Shown: positions 1 through 6,182 of the stretch, piece after piece
Layout of the letters: every line of letters begins with the position of its first letter
How positions within the stretch are numbered: the stretch's first letter is position 1
Assembly (NCBI GenBank): GCA_003153335.1
Contig: PLYG01000275.1
Coordinates: 53,227 to 63,728 of the forward strand
DNA length: 10,502 nt
Source: Betaproteobacteria bacterium
Lineage (GTDB): Bacteria > Pseudomonadota > Gammaproteobacteria > Burkholderiales > Casimicrobiaceae
Direction: 5' to 3'
Made by a program: the position numbers and the translations under genes
Notes under the pieces: model-generated
Told to the model about the DNA's origin: nothing
Database searches by the model: none
What the model saw: the letters and a program-made list of their open reading frames with translations, nothing else

Positions 1-741
1 ATGCTCGGTGCGATGCGCAAATTGACCGACCTCGGCGTGCCCGGATTGGCCGAGCCAATGATCGTTGTCGGCCTCCCTGCCGCCAGTTACGGGCACCGCA
101 AGGACCAGTTGAAGAAGATCGTGGCCGACTTGTTCCCCGGTTGCGAAACCATGGCTCAGCAGCAACCTGCCGGCGCCTTGTGGGCACACATCCTCCACGA
201 CACCGGCGCGCCGCGCCGCGAATACAACCTGCCCGAGCAACGCTGGGGGGTTGTCGAGGTCGGCCATTTCACGACCGACTTCCTTCTGATGTCGTTGGGC
301 CGCTTCATTCAGGCCCCCAGCGGCTCCCCGCCGGGTGTCAGCACGGCGGTCGATTATCTGGTTCAGTCACTGCATCAGGCGGGCATCATGGCCAGCCCCG
401 AGATTGCGATGAACGCCATGAAGCACAACTTCATCATCATCAAGGGCGAGCGCCGTGATGTGAGTGAGGCGGTGGCCGCCGCCTCCAACCTCATCGCCCA
501 GAGCATCATCGACGAGTCCCGCAAACGGTTTGGCGAGGAGGTCGATTTCATGGATGGTGTGGTCGTCGCCGGTGGCGGGGCGAGTCTGATCATCGACCGA
601 CTGCAGGAACTTGGCTGGACCCACGCCAAGATCGCCGACACTCCCACGAGCAAGCCCCGCTTCTCGGTGGCCGAGGGGTTCGCCCGCTACGGCAACGGCA
701 TGCTGTTGATCGAGCAGCAGCAGGCGCGCAAGCGCGCCTGA
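1..741 (+). CDS. parM: ParM/StbA-like actin-type plasmid segregation ATPase (5' end outside window)
   Basis: Actin-like ATPases of this family polymerise into filaments that push replicons apart in the cytoplasm, using a DNA-binding adaptor. The visible 246 residues carry the phosphate-2 type motif at residues 84-93 (VVEVGHFTTD), the adenosine-binding glycine motif at 187-194 (VVVAGGGA), and a C-terminal PRFSVAEGFARYGNG block (219-233) typical of ParM/StbA relatives. The first phosphate loop (a DxGxxxxK-type N-terminus) is missing and family members are usually about 320-350 aa, so the ATG at base 1 is probably internal and 70-100 residues lie upstream. The gene is followed after 20 bases by a probable RHH adaptor, which supports a partition role. 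An MreB/Alp-type relative with another cargo is possible. Confidence 0.8.
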   Translation: MLGAMRKLTDLGVPGLAEPMIVVGLPAASYGHRKDQLKKIVADLFPGCETMAQQQPAGALWAHILHDTGAPRREYNLPEQRWGVVEVGHFTTDFLLMSLGRFIQAPSGSPPGVSTAVDYLVQSLHQAGIMASPEIAMNAMKHNFIIIKGERRDVSEAVAAASNLIAQSIIDESRKRFGEEVDFMDGVVVAGGGASLIIDRLQELGWTHAKIADTPTSKPRFSVAEGFARYGNGMLLIEQQQARKRA

Positions 742-761
742 GCTGACCAAGGAGCCTGCTC

Positions 762-1241
762 ATGCTCGGCTGGATACGCCCGAAAGACACGCCGTTGCCC
801 GCCCAATATCGGGTCAACCTCATCATCAAAGACCCCGAGGTGATTGCGCTGCTGGTGCGCGGGGCTCCCCACGGCAAGATTACCAGCACCCTCTTGCACT
901 TGATGCGCCATGGGTATGACCGGATGGTCGCGAACAAGGAATTGGTGCCCTCCGACTTTCTCACCGCCGAGGAAATGGACTCCCTGAAACCCGGTAAGAG
1001 GGTTGGGCGCCGCGCCACCCGCGACACGACGCCAACGGCGCCTCAGGCACCAACCCCACCGCCGCCAGCTCCAGCGGCAGGCAACGCACCGCCGACGGGC
1101 CCTGCGCAGCAACCTCGGGCAGCTACCGCGCCGCCACCGGCGCCCGCAGCTCAACCGCAAGCGCCGGCGCCCGCCGCCGGTCCACCCGAATTCCTGATCG
1201 ATGAGGGCGCGGCCAACGTGCTTCTCAACGCGCGGGGATAA
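762..1241 (+). CDS. Probable ParR/StbB-like ribbon-helix-helix adaptor with proline-rich tail
   Basis: The protein has 159 aa. Residues about 15-55 read as a short beta strand (YRVNLIIKD) followed by two helices (PEVIALLVRG, then ITSTLLHLMRHGYDRM), the layout of a ribbon-helix-helix DNA-binding domain. From about residue 85 the chain is almost only Ala, Pro, Thr and Gln, a disordered linker, before a short acidic end. AAGGAG (749-754) lies 7 bases before the ATG, fixing the start. Position right behind the ParM-like gene suggests that it is the adaptor joining actin filaments to the centromere; that is inference from context and fold pattern. I see no clear iteron array in the window that would be its binding site. 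It could instead be a repressor of the operon, which ParR proteins often are as well. Confidence 0.6.
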   Translation: MLGWIRPKDTPLPAQYRVNLIIKDPEVIALLVRGAPHGKITSTLLHLMRHGYDRMVANKELVPSDFLTAEEMDSLKPGKRVGRRATRDTTPTAPQAPTPPPPAPAAGNAPPTGPAQQPRAATAPPPAPAAQPQAPAPAAGPPEFLIDEGAANVLLNARG

Positions 1242-1313
1242 ATCCAATGCTTGCCGTGTCCGGACCACGGTTGGCGTTCGTCATGTCCGGATGCTCAAAG
1301 GAGCTACAGAACC

Positions 1314-1634
1314 ATGATCAAGCAATCTGAAATCGTCGATTCGATCCACGCAGACCTTGATGGTCGGGTCACCAAGAGCGATGTGCGTCGTGTGCTGGCC
1401 GGTCTGGCCGAGCGCGTCAAGCATGGCCTCGCCAAAGGTGGCCAGTGCGTGGTGCCGGGCGTCGGTCGCGTCAAGCTCGTCGTGCGCCGGGGCCGGTCCG
1501 GCACCATCGCCATCGGCAGCGCTGCCGGCAGCAAGTACAAGACGAAGGCGAAAATGGTGCCGAAGATGGTCTTCGCCAAAGCCGTCCGCGACGCTGCGGG
1601 CAAAAACAAGGTCGCCAAGACCGCTGCAAACTGA
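1314..1634 (+). CDS. HU/IHF-family DNA-binding protein
   Basis: The protein has 106 aa, slightly longer than the about 90 aa of classical HU. The N-terminal helices (MIKQSEIVDSIHADLDGRVT, then VRRVLAGLAERVKHGL) match the dimerisation half. PGVGRVKLVVRRGRSG (residues 47-62) corresponds to the HU 'GFGxFxxxxRxxRxGR' core, followed by the basic arm and the C-terminal helix KMVFAKAVRDAAGKN. Such proteins bend and compact DNA as dimers. AGGAG at 1299-1303 sits 10 bases before the chosen ATG; an upstream in-frame start at 1251 would lack this site and the extra residues do not resemble HU. The canonical NPxTG of the arm is replaced by a TIAIGSAAGSKYKTK-like stretch, so it is a divergent member. It follows the partition genes and probably belongs to the same transcription unit. 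Confidence 0.85.
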   Translation: MIKQSEIVDSIHADLDGRVTKSDVRRVLAGLAERVKHGLAKGGQCVVPGVGRVKLVVRRGRSGTIAIGSAAGSKYKTKAKMVPKMVFAKAVRDAAGKNKVAKTAAN

Positions 1635-1644
1635 AGGAAACGCC

Positions 1645-2025
1645 ATGGACACATTGACCGCAAACCACCCGGCCACACCGGCAGGCGCCGCTGTCGCCGG
1701 AGACCCCGCCGCAGCAGTCGGCAACACCGCCGGTATCACGACCATGCACGAGCACACGCCGCCGCTGACCGGCAGCGAAGGGCAGGAATCCGGCCCGAAG
1801 CGCAAGTCGCCGGAAGAGAAGATGGCGGACCTGAACAACAAGATGCTCAAAGCGCACAAGTCGTTCGCCCCGCCGGCGGAACGGCGCAAGGTTGCGCTGG
1901 ACCTGCTCGACGGCATGCGTGACCATGTGCGGCTCGCTACCAATCGGGTGCACCTGCCCGATGCCGACGTGGACCAGTTGATCGAGGGCTTCGTCAACGC
2001 CGGCATCGCAGCAGCCACTTCGTGA
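1645..2025 (+). CDS. Hypothetical protein, small, helical C-terminal half
   Basis: The protein has 126 aa; I do not recognise its family. AAGGAA (1634-1639) precedes the ATG by 5 bases, and only 10 bases separate it from the HU-like gene, so the two are probably co-transcribed. The first 45 residues are low complexity (Ala, Gly, Thr, Pro) with no signal peptide. Residues about 55-126 are charged and predicted helical, beginning KRKSPEEKMADLNNKMLKAH and running through ERRKVALDLLDGMRDHVR to an acidic segment. There are no cysteines or catalytic motifs. The longer frame reaching back to 1357 lies inside the HU gene and is a shadow. By position it could be an accessory of the partition/HU group, but this is only context. 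Confidence 0.6.
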   Translation: MDTLTANHPATPAGAAVAGDPAAAVGNTAGITTMHEHTPPLTGSEGQESGPKRKSPEEKMADLNNKMLKAHKSFAPPAERRKVALDLLDGMRDHVRLATNRVHLPDADVDQLIEGFVNAGIAAATS

Positions 2026-2043
2026 TCTTCGAAGGGCTAGCAT

Positions 2044-2080
2044 CGCGCACCCCCGTCGGCGCCGAGCCGGCGGGGTCGCG
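2044..2080. terminator. GC-rich imperfect hairpin after the 1645-2025 gene
   Basis: The left arm at 2044-2060 and right arm at 2066-2080 pair as CGCG/CGCG, ACCCC/GGGGT and CGGC/GCCGG with one bulge and one mismatch. There is no T-run after it, so it is at best a weak or factor-dependent terminator. It ends 4 bases before the ATG of the next frame at 2085 and would mask a ribosome site there. Confidence 0.4.
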
Positions 2081-2084
2081 ATGA

Positions 2085-2718
2085 ATGCGCCAGATGCCAG
2101 TCCGCATGGTAATTCGCCAACTGGCGCTCTGGGTCGCCCTGACCTGCGCCGGGCTCCAGACACTGCCGGTGGCCGCTGGTGATCTCGCGCCACGGTCCCA
2201 GCGCTTCAAGGCTGTCTTTGAGGCGGTGCGCCTGCGCGACAAACTCTTCGACGAGGGATTCAAGGTCACCGACAAAGTCTCGGTGCAAGCCACTGCGACT
2301 GTCTATGACCCGCCGCTGCGTGTCCGTGACATGCGCGTGGCCGAGGCGATGGACGCGGTCACCTGCAGCGCAGACCCTGATCGACTACTTGCGCGCCAAC
2401 CTCACCAGCACGGCCGACAAGATCGCGACCTTCTGGTGGCCGACCGAGCGCGCAAGCCTCCTCCAGCGGATGCGACAGCCCGGCGCGTTCCGCAAGAACC
2501 GTGAGCTGCTGGAGGCGCATCCGGATGCGGTCATCTTGGGCGTCGTCTATCAAGCGTCCACCGCGTCCGTGCTGTTGGCGCGCGGGCGCGGCGCTGTAAG
2601 CGCCCCGATGCGGCGTGACGGCGACCGCTACTTCTTGGTCAGCAAGCCCGATGACGGCTGGCAGTTGGCCGTAGTCGAGGCCGCGTTCTTCATGCCGCTC
2701 GACCCCGATCCCGAATAA
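2085..2718 (+). pseudogene. Frameshifted gene for an exported protein of unknown function
   Basis: Two overlapping frames make one plausible protein. The first (from 2085, or ATG at 2106) starts with a signal peptide: MVIRQLALWVALTCAGL, then a likely cleavage after VAA. It continues as EAVRLRDKLFDEGFKVTDK up to about 2363. The second frame continues QTLIDYLRANLTSTADKI and runs to the stop at 2716-2718, ending in an acidic tail. Removing one base near 2364 joins them into about 210 aa. Codon use stays natural in the first frame before the break and in the second after it. I do not recognise the family; the context gives no enzyme motif, and mature residues look globular and periplasmic. Either the gene is inactivated by a one-base insertion, or this is a sequence error. 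The start is uncertain because no clear Shine-Dalgarno site is visible. Confidence 0.55.
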
Positions 2719-2741
2719 GCACCAGCGTTACTGACTATAAT
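2713..2741 (+). promoter_or_regulatory. Sigma70-like promoter of the cysteine-rich gene
   Basis: A perfect TATAAT (2736-2741) lies 17 bases after GAATAA (2713-2718), which overlaps the stop codon of the previous gene. The ATG at 2752 is 10 bases after the -10 box, so the expected start of transcription leaves a leader of only about 4 bases and there is no Shine-Dalgarno site. The same GAATAAGC octamer and spacing recur at 6746-6774. Confidence 0.6.
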
Positions 2742-2751
2742 CGACCTCACC

Positions 2752-3171
2752 ATGTCTACAACCACCTCCGCCACTACCGCACTGCCCGTGCAACCGCGGG
2801 CGCCGACCGCCTCCATGGACCCGCGTGTGCAGGGCTGGATTACCGCTTTCAGAAACGAGCACCCGCTGCACAACCATTTCCCGGTGCATTTCGACAACGG
2901 CGCGTTTGTCGGTGAGTTTGTCGGAGTGTGTTCCGCCTGCGCACAGGCCGTCAGCCCGGATATGGTCCATGGCCGGGTGATGCGCTCGACGGCGACCGTG
3001 GTCACGGTCGAGGGCAATAGCTACTGCGAAAAGTGCGAGTGCATCACACACCACGAATGTCGGTTCCGCGCCGTCGGCAAGACGTACTGTGTTGAGTGGG
3101 CCGGGACTGACGGCAAGTGGTACCAGAAGAGCTACAACCCCCCCTCGCTGTGGAAGAAGATTTTCTTATGA
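2752..3171 (+). CDS. Cysteine-rich zinc-ribbon-like hypothetical protein
   Basis: The protein has 139 aa; family not recognised. A disordered Thr/Ala/Pro N-terminus (1-22) is followed by a compact domain with C60-x2-C63, C92-x2-C95, C97, H100, H101, C103 and C113. The two CxxC pairs, 28 residues apart, are a typical zinc-ribbon spacing, with additional ligands for a possible second site. Aromatic-rich residues 113-139 follow (YCVEWAGTDGKWYQKSY). There is no signal peptide or membrane segment. It has its own strong-looking promoter and a nearly leaderless start. The TGA stop (3169-3171) coincides with the first bases of the neighbouring IS605-type element, so the original C-terminus may have been longer. 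The function could be DNA, RNA or protein binding; I cannot say which. Confidence 0.65.
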   Translation: MSTTTSATTALPVQPRAPTASMDPRVQGWITAFRNEHPLHNHFPVHFDNGAFVGEFVGVCSACAQAVSPDMVHGRVMRSTATVVTVEGNSYCEKCECITHHECRFRAVGKTYCVEWAGTDGKWYQKSYNPPSLWKKIFL

Positions 3172-3242
3172 ACTACCGCCGCCAAACTTACGCTTGGAGG
3201 CGGTTTCGCAGCGGTGAAGCTGCAGCGGTCGGTTCCCGACCG
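3169..3242 (-). ncRNA. Putative omegaRNA (reRNA) scaffold and right end of the tnpB element
   Basis: On the minus strand, three hairpins follow one another through the tnpB 3' end. CGGTCGG/CCGACCG pairs perfectly (3242-3226, 3-base loop). GCAGC/GCTGC pairs at 3223-3208. An 11-bp stem with one mismatch spans 3204-3175, holding the tnpB stop codon in its loop. The minus strand then reads TAGTTCA and ends at about 3169, as right ends of IS605-type elements commonly do. In this family the noncoding RNA overlaps the tnpB 3' end and its guide is copied from flanking DNA. Here that would start at 3168 and read TAAGAAAATCTTCTTC, inside the last codons of the gene at 2752. The RNA 5' end cannot be fixed by eye. 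Structure is seen directly; RNA function is inferred from the family. Confidence 0.6.
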
Positions 3243-4282
3243 AAATTCTGCGCATGACTCTTGCCCGCGATCTCGCGCAACGCCCAGTCGAGCACGACCT
3301 GCGCCGAGGCGACATCGCGCGGCAATACACAGCCGCAAGGGCACGTATGCGTGCGCTCGGACAGTTGTTTTTTGCGTTGCGCACCGCAGGCCGGACAGGT
3401 CTGCGAGGGTTTGAGCCGTTTCGTCGGCGCCGTCAAGAACCACCCACCAGTTTCTTGCACTTTGTAGGTGATCAATTGCATGAGCAGCGCCGGTGCGGTA
3501 TCCAACATCTCCCGGTTGAGATTGCGTTGCCGGCGCACATCCACGCCGGGTGCTTCCATGGTCCCGGCGGCCGAGGCCGTCAGGGTCTTGATGTCGAGCG
3601 CCTCGGTGGCAAAGACCGCGACTTCGCTGGCGATACGTGCAGCAAGCTGATGATGGTGATCGAGGCGTTTGCGCCCGGACTGTCCGCGATGGGCGGCGAG
3701 GCGGGCGGCGGCCTTGCGCCACCGCCGCGACCCCCGGCGCTTGGCCGCTACGGCCTGCGCCAGAGCCACCTCGGTCGCCTTACGCTGTTGCCACCAGCGC
3801 GGATTGACAACCGTTTCGGTGCCGCAGTGGCCGTCCACAATGGTCAGCAGGTGTTCGGTGCCCCAATCAGCCGCCACCGCAGCGGGGCCGCCGACGCGCA
3901 CCGGTGCGCATTCGATGGTCAGGGACAGTCGCCAATCCCCATGGCTATGTTGCAGCTCGCAGGACTTGATGGTGCCGCCCTGCCGGGCCTCCCCGCGCGC
4001 CTTGATCAGGCCCACGCCCTGCAGCCGCAGGGTGCCGTGGCGCCAGTTCGCGCCGGGTGTGAAACGCCAGCCGTCGCCATGCTTCTTGTAGCCGAAGCCG
4101 GGCATCCGGGTCAGCGACTTGAAGCGCGGGAAGCCCGGCGTTTGTCCGGCACGAACGCGGCGAAAGAATGCGCTGAACGCTTTGTCGAGCCGGCGCAGGG
4201 TGATCTGCTGCGCCGAGCAGTTCATCGTTGCCCACGCTTCGGGCAACGTTGCTGATTTCGTCAACGCCCTGAAGACCAACAC
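3188..4282 (-). CDS. tnpB: TnpB, IS200/IS605-family RNA-guided endonuclease (N-terminally truncated)
   Basis: TnpB proteins are RuvC-type nucleases guided by an omegaRNA; they keep the transposon at its donor site. This frame gives 364 residues from a GTG. RRLDKAFSAFFRRV and PGFPRFKS (31-56) are typical of the N-terminal half. RuvC-I is around D139 (AADWGTEHLLTI), RuvC-II E227 (FATEALDIKTL), a zinc finger C296/C299 with C314/C316, and RuvC-III D323 (LPRDVASAQVVLDWAL). All three acidic residues are present. Full-length relatives are about 380-430 aa and begin with a conserved segment missing here; the matching remnant lies upstream (4283-4433) in another frame and behind a stop codon. No TnpA transposase is in the window, so the element looks solitary and immobile. 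The core might still fold, but the missing wedge-domain start makes activity doubtful. Confidence 0.85.
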   Translation of the reverse strand: MLVFRALTKSATLPEAWATMNCSAQQITLRRLDKAFSAFFRRVRAGQTPGFPRFKSLTRMPGFGYKKHGDGWRFTPGANWRHGTLRLQGVGLIKARGEARQGGTIKSCELQHSHGDWRLSLTIECAPVRVGGPAAVAADWGTEHLLTIVDGHCGTETVVNPRWWQQRKATEVALAQAVAAKRRGSRRWRKAAARLAAHRGQSGRKRLDHHHQLAARIASEVAVFATEALDIKTLTASAAGTMEAPGVDVRRQRNLNREMLDTAPALLMQLITYKVQETGGWFLTAPTKRLKPSQTCPACGAQRKKQLSERTHTCPCGCVLPRDVASAQVVLDWALREIAGKSHAQNFGREPTAAASPLRNRLQA

Positions 4283-4433
4283 GTCTCGACTGTTGCGCCA
4301 GCGTCACGCCGCCCATCTCGCGGCGTTCTATCATGAGCCCGTACTCTGGAGTCGCAGCTACTGCATTCTCTCAGTCGGCGGTGCGCCACTGGCGGTGCTG
4401 CGCCGCTACATTGAGCAGCAAACCGTACCCGCC
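4283..4433 (-). pseudogene. Decayed 5' remnant of tnpB
   Basis: Reading the minus strand upstream of the 364-aa frame gives LLLNVAAQHRQWRTAD, a TGA stop (4373-4371), then ATPEYGLMIERREMGGV and TLAQQS. After about 4290 the TnpB-like reading continues in the next frame as DVLVFRALTKSATLPE. Asn-Ala-x-x-x-Arg-x-x-Trp-Arg followed by a GVTLAQQS-type stretch resembles the N-terminal helices of TnpB. The gene therefore carries at least one nonsense codon and one single-base shift. I find no recognisable counterpart of the first 30-40 residues, so the break may be larger. Confidence 0.5.
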
Positions 4434-4566
4434 TGAACAGCAACTTCGCCGATTCCCCCGCGCCCAATGCGTGGCTTGGACGCGGCCCCCTAGGCATTTC
4501 TCGGTGGAGCCGACCCGCTTTGCCGTGGCCCTGCGAATATGGCAGCCGTGGTTCGCGGGTGCGGAA

Positions 4567-4588
4567 CCGACCCCGGCGCCGGGGTCGG
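4567..4588. repeat. Perfect 22-bp GC-rich palindrome
   Basis: CCGACCCCGGC at 4567-4577 is followed directly by its exact reverse complement GCCGGGGTCGG (4578-4588). It sits 63 bases after the stop of the second pilin gene and between it and the tnpB remnant. As RNA it forms a 9-bp stem with a GCGC loop in either direction. Only short A- or T-runs flank it (AAAA on the + side), so it may be a bidirectional terminator for converging or tandem transcripts. The rest of 4434-4650 shows no gene that I can support; the left end of the IS element should lie somewhere here. Confidence 0.5.
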
Positions 4589-4650
4589 AAAACCAAGCAC
4601 CGTTGTTCGAAGACACTTCCCAGCTATAACTGCTGCTTCGCGGCGCGGGT

Positions 4651-5166
4651 CTACCAGCGCTCGGCGGTGGTGACGATCCCATCGACCATGACGGTCCGGA
4701 CGTTGGCCGCGCACAACCCGCGCGTGACCAGTATCCCGTCCTCAGCCCGTTTCCCGATGGGTACAGCCTTCACCAGCAGATAGGGTGACGAGGCCACCCC
4801 ACATTCCTTGTCGTCCGCGCCGTGTTCGTGGGCCAACAAAGCATCAAGCCGGGCATCGAGGGCGTCAGCCGGGTTGTTGGCGTCCGGGGCTTGGGTGCGG
4901 GCCTTGACCGTGTAGTGCCGCGCCACGTCGTCCGGAACGGCAATGCCATCGGTGGTCAATGGCACATACAGCATGCTGTTGTGGAAGCGCTGCTTTTCGT
5001 GGTCCACGAACTCGCGCAGAAAATTCTGCGCATGCGCCCGCTGCTCCCACTGCTGGAGTGGTCCCCCTGCGGGCATCGACACGCCGATGAACAGTCCCAC
5101 GACCAGCGAGAGAGTGACGGCAAGCAAGTCGCCACCGCGCTTCTTTTGCTGGATATTGTCAGCCAT
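4651..5166 (-). CDS. Pilin-like protein lacking the prepilin cleavage motif (paralogue of the upstream pilin)
   Basis: The protein has 171 aa. The C-terminal half matches the neighbouring pilin closely: PDDVARHYTVKAR (79-91), then YLLVKAVPIGKRAEDGILV (129-147), RGLC and NVRT, with two cysteines (C122, C152) placed like the other pilin's disulfide pair. One membrane segment (LLAVTLSLVVGLFIGVSM, 14-31) is near the N-terminus, after a basic QQKKRGG. The GFTLIE processing signal with glutamate at +5 is absent: the sequence there is RGGDLLAVT. The protein is therefore probably a membrane-anchored or minor pilin-like subunit, or a diverged copy no longer processed. GGAGGA lies just before the ATG. 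It is 17 bases behind the upstream pilin gene and surely in the same operon. Role in pilus assembly is inference. Confidence 0.7.
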   Translation of the reverse strand: MADNIQQKKRGGDLLAVTLSLVVGLFIGVSMPAGGPLQQWEQRAHAQNFLREFVDHEKQRFHNSMLYVPLTTDGIAVPDDVARHYTVKARTQAPDANNPADALDARLDALLAHEHGADDKECGVASSPYLLVKAVPIGKRAEDGILVTRGLCAANVRTVMVDGIVTTAERW

Positions 5167-5183
5167 CGCTTCCTCCGATCAAA

Positions 5184-5711
5184 CTACCATTTGGCAGCCG
5201 TGCTCAACCCACCGCCGCCGGTATATGCGCTGGTCCGAATGCGGTTCGAACACAACCCGCGCGCAACGAGCACGCCATCGCTGGCCTGCTTGCCGATGGG
5301 AACCGCCTTCACCAGCAGGTACAAGGACGGCACTTGGATGCAATCGCCGCCGGGGGTTGCCGGCAGAGATGCGGTAATCAGCGCATCCAGCGCAAGGTCG
5401 TCGGCGTCTGCTGGAACCGTTCCGTTGGGCGCGCTGACGCGTGCCGTGAACGTGTAATAGGACGCAACATCGTCGGGCGTTACCGCGCCAATGGCGGAAA
5501 GCGCGGCACTGAAACTCCGCTGGTCGAGCAACGTGCGTTGCTCGGCACCCAATACGTTCACGATGAAGGATTGGGCACTGGCGCGCCGGGCCTTGACCAT
5601 GTACGACGTGTACGCCGGCAGCGCGACGGCGGTCAGGAGCCCGATTACGAGAACGGTGATGAGCATTTCGATCAGAGTGAAGCCCCGATTGGTGTTTCCA
5701 GGTTTGAACAT
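5184..5711 (-). CDS. Type IV pilin-like protein (PilE/PilA class)
   Basis: The protein has 175 aa. Residues 10-15 are the class III prepilin signal G|FTLIE: cleavage after G10, methylated F11, glutamate at +5 (E15). The hydrophobic helix MLITVLVIGLLTAVALPAY follows (16-34), then the polar alpha-1 continuation SYMVKARRASAQSF. A globular C-terminal part holds C124 and C154, a likely disulfide loop, and ends in TAAKW. Such subunits are cut and N-methylated by PilD and assembled in the inner membrane into type IV pili or pseudopili. GAGGAA (minus strand) stands 5 bases before the ATG. It is the first gene of a pair with the diverged paralogue. No PilD, ATPase or secretin gene is nearby, so assembly would rely on machinery elsewhere. 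It could be a minor pilin or a conjugation/competence-type pilin. Confidence 0.85.
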   Translation of the reverse strand: MFKPGNTNRGFTLIEMLITVLVIGLLTAVALPAYTSYMVKARRASAQSFIVNVLGAEQRTLLDQRSFSAALSAIGAVTPDDVASYYTFTARVSAPNGTVPADADDLALDALITASLPATPGGDCIQVPSLYLLVKAVPIGKQASDGVLVARGLCSNRIRTSAYTGGGGLSTAAKW

Positions 5712-5837
5712 GGTTTCCTCATGTGATACCGGCCCTCGGCACCGAGCTTCGGATCAATTGTTGGGTAACGCTACGAAACAGTGCCTTGGCGTTTGTGGTG
5801 ATAGATCAATTTCGAATACGGTATGGTCAAGGGCGCT

Positions 5838-6182
5838 CTAGCGGCCCCATGCGTCCTCCAGTTGTCCTTTGATGGGGCTGACCACGGCCGCGTAGCCGCC
5901 AATGCGTTGGAGCACTTCCTGCAGTGCCCGGAAGGCTGCGTCTGGGGTAGCGCCATAACCAACTGGCTCGCCTTCCAGATCAGCCCAGAAGTCAGCCAAC
6001 TGCTCCGGGTCATCGGGGTCCGGAAAGTCCAGATCGTGTTGATCGAACGGCATCGCTGCCCAACCGCCAGCCTTCGGCCGGCGGTCGATGAAGATCGTGA
6101 CCGGAAACGGCGGCACAAGTGCGACTGTGTCGCTGACCGGCGCGCGTGCGACGGTAGATGGAACATCAACAAGTTCATTCAT
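5838..6182 (-). CDS. Hypothetical acidic protein coupled to the VRR-NUC gene
   Basis: The protein has 114 aa from the ATG at 6182; a longer frame to 6353 is just overlap with the upstream gene. Its ATG shares a base with the upstream TGA (TGATG at 6184-6180), a sign of translational coupling. The middle is very acidic (PFDQHDLDFPDPDDPEQLAD), followed by GEPVGYGATPDAAFRALQEV (residues about 78-97). That last stretch vaguely recalls the GxGxTpeEAl helix of HicB-like proteins, but the rest does not fit and no HicA is near. There is no signal peptide, membrane segment or cysteine pattern. It may be a small partner of the nuclease; I do not recognise the family. Confidence 0.6.
   Translation of the reverse strand: MNELVDVPSTVARAPVSDTVALVPPFPVTIFIDRRPKAGGWAAMPFDQHDLDFPDPDDPEQLADFWADLEGEPVGYGATPDAAFRALQEVLQRIGGYAAVVSPIKGQLEDAWGR

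Noticed and set aside
1281..2193. Minus-strand frames of about 240 codons opposite the HU region
   Set aside because: Antisense to genes with good Shine-Dalgarno sites and family match; composition is arginine/alanine-rich noise.
3254..4255. Long plus-strand frame of 333 codons opposite tnpB
   Set aside because: Fully antisense to tnpB, rich in Arg/Gly/Ala as expected of a GC-rich shadow; no motif or ribosome site.
4822..5457. Plus-strand frames opposite the pilin genes
   Set aside because: Shadows of two well-supported pilin paralogues.
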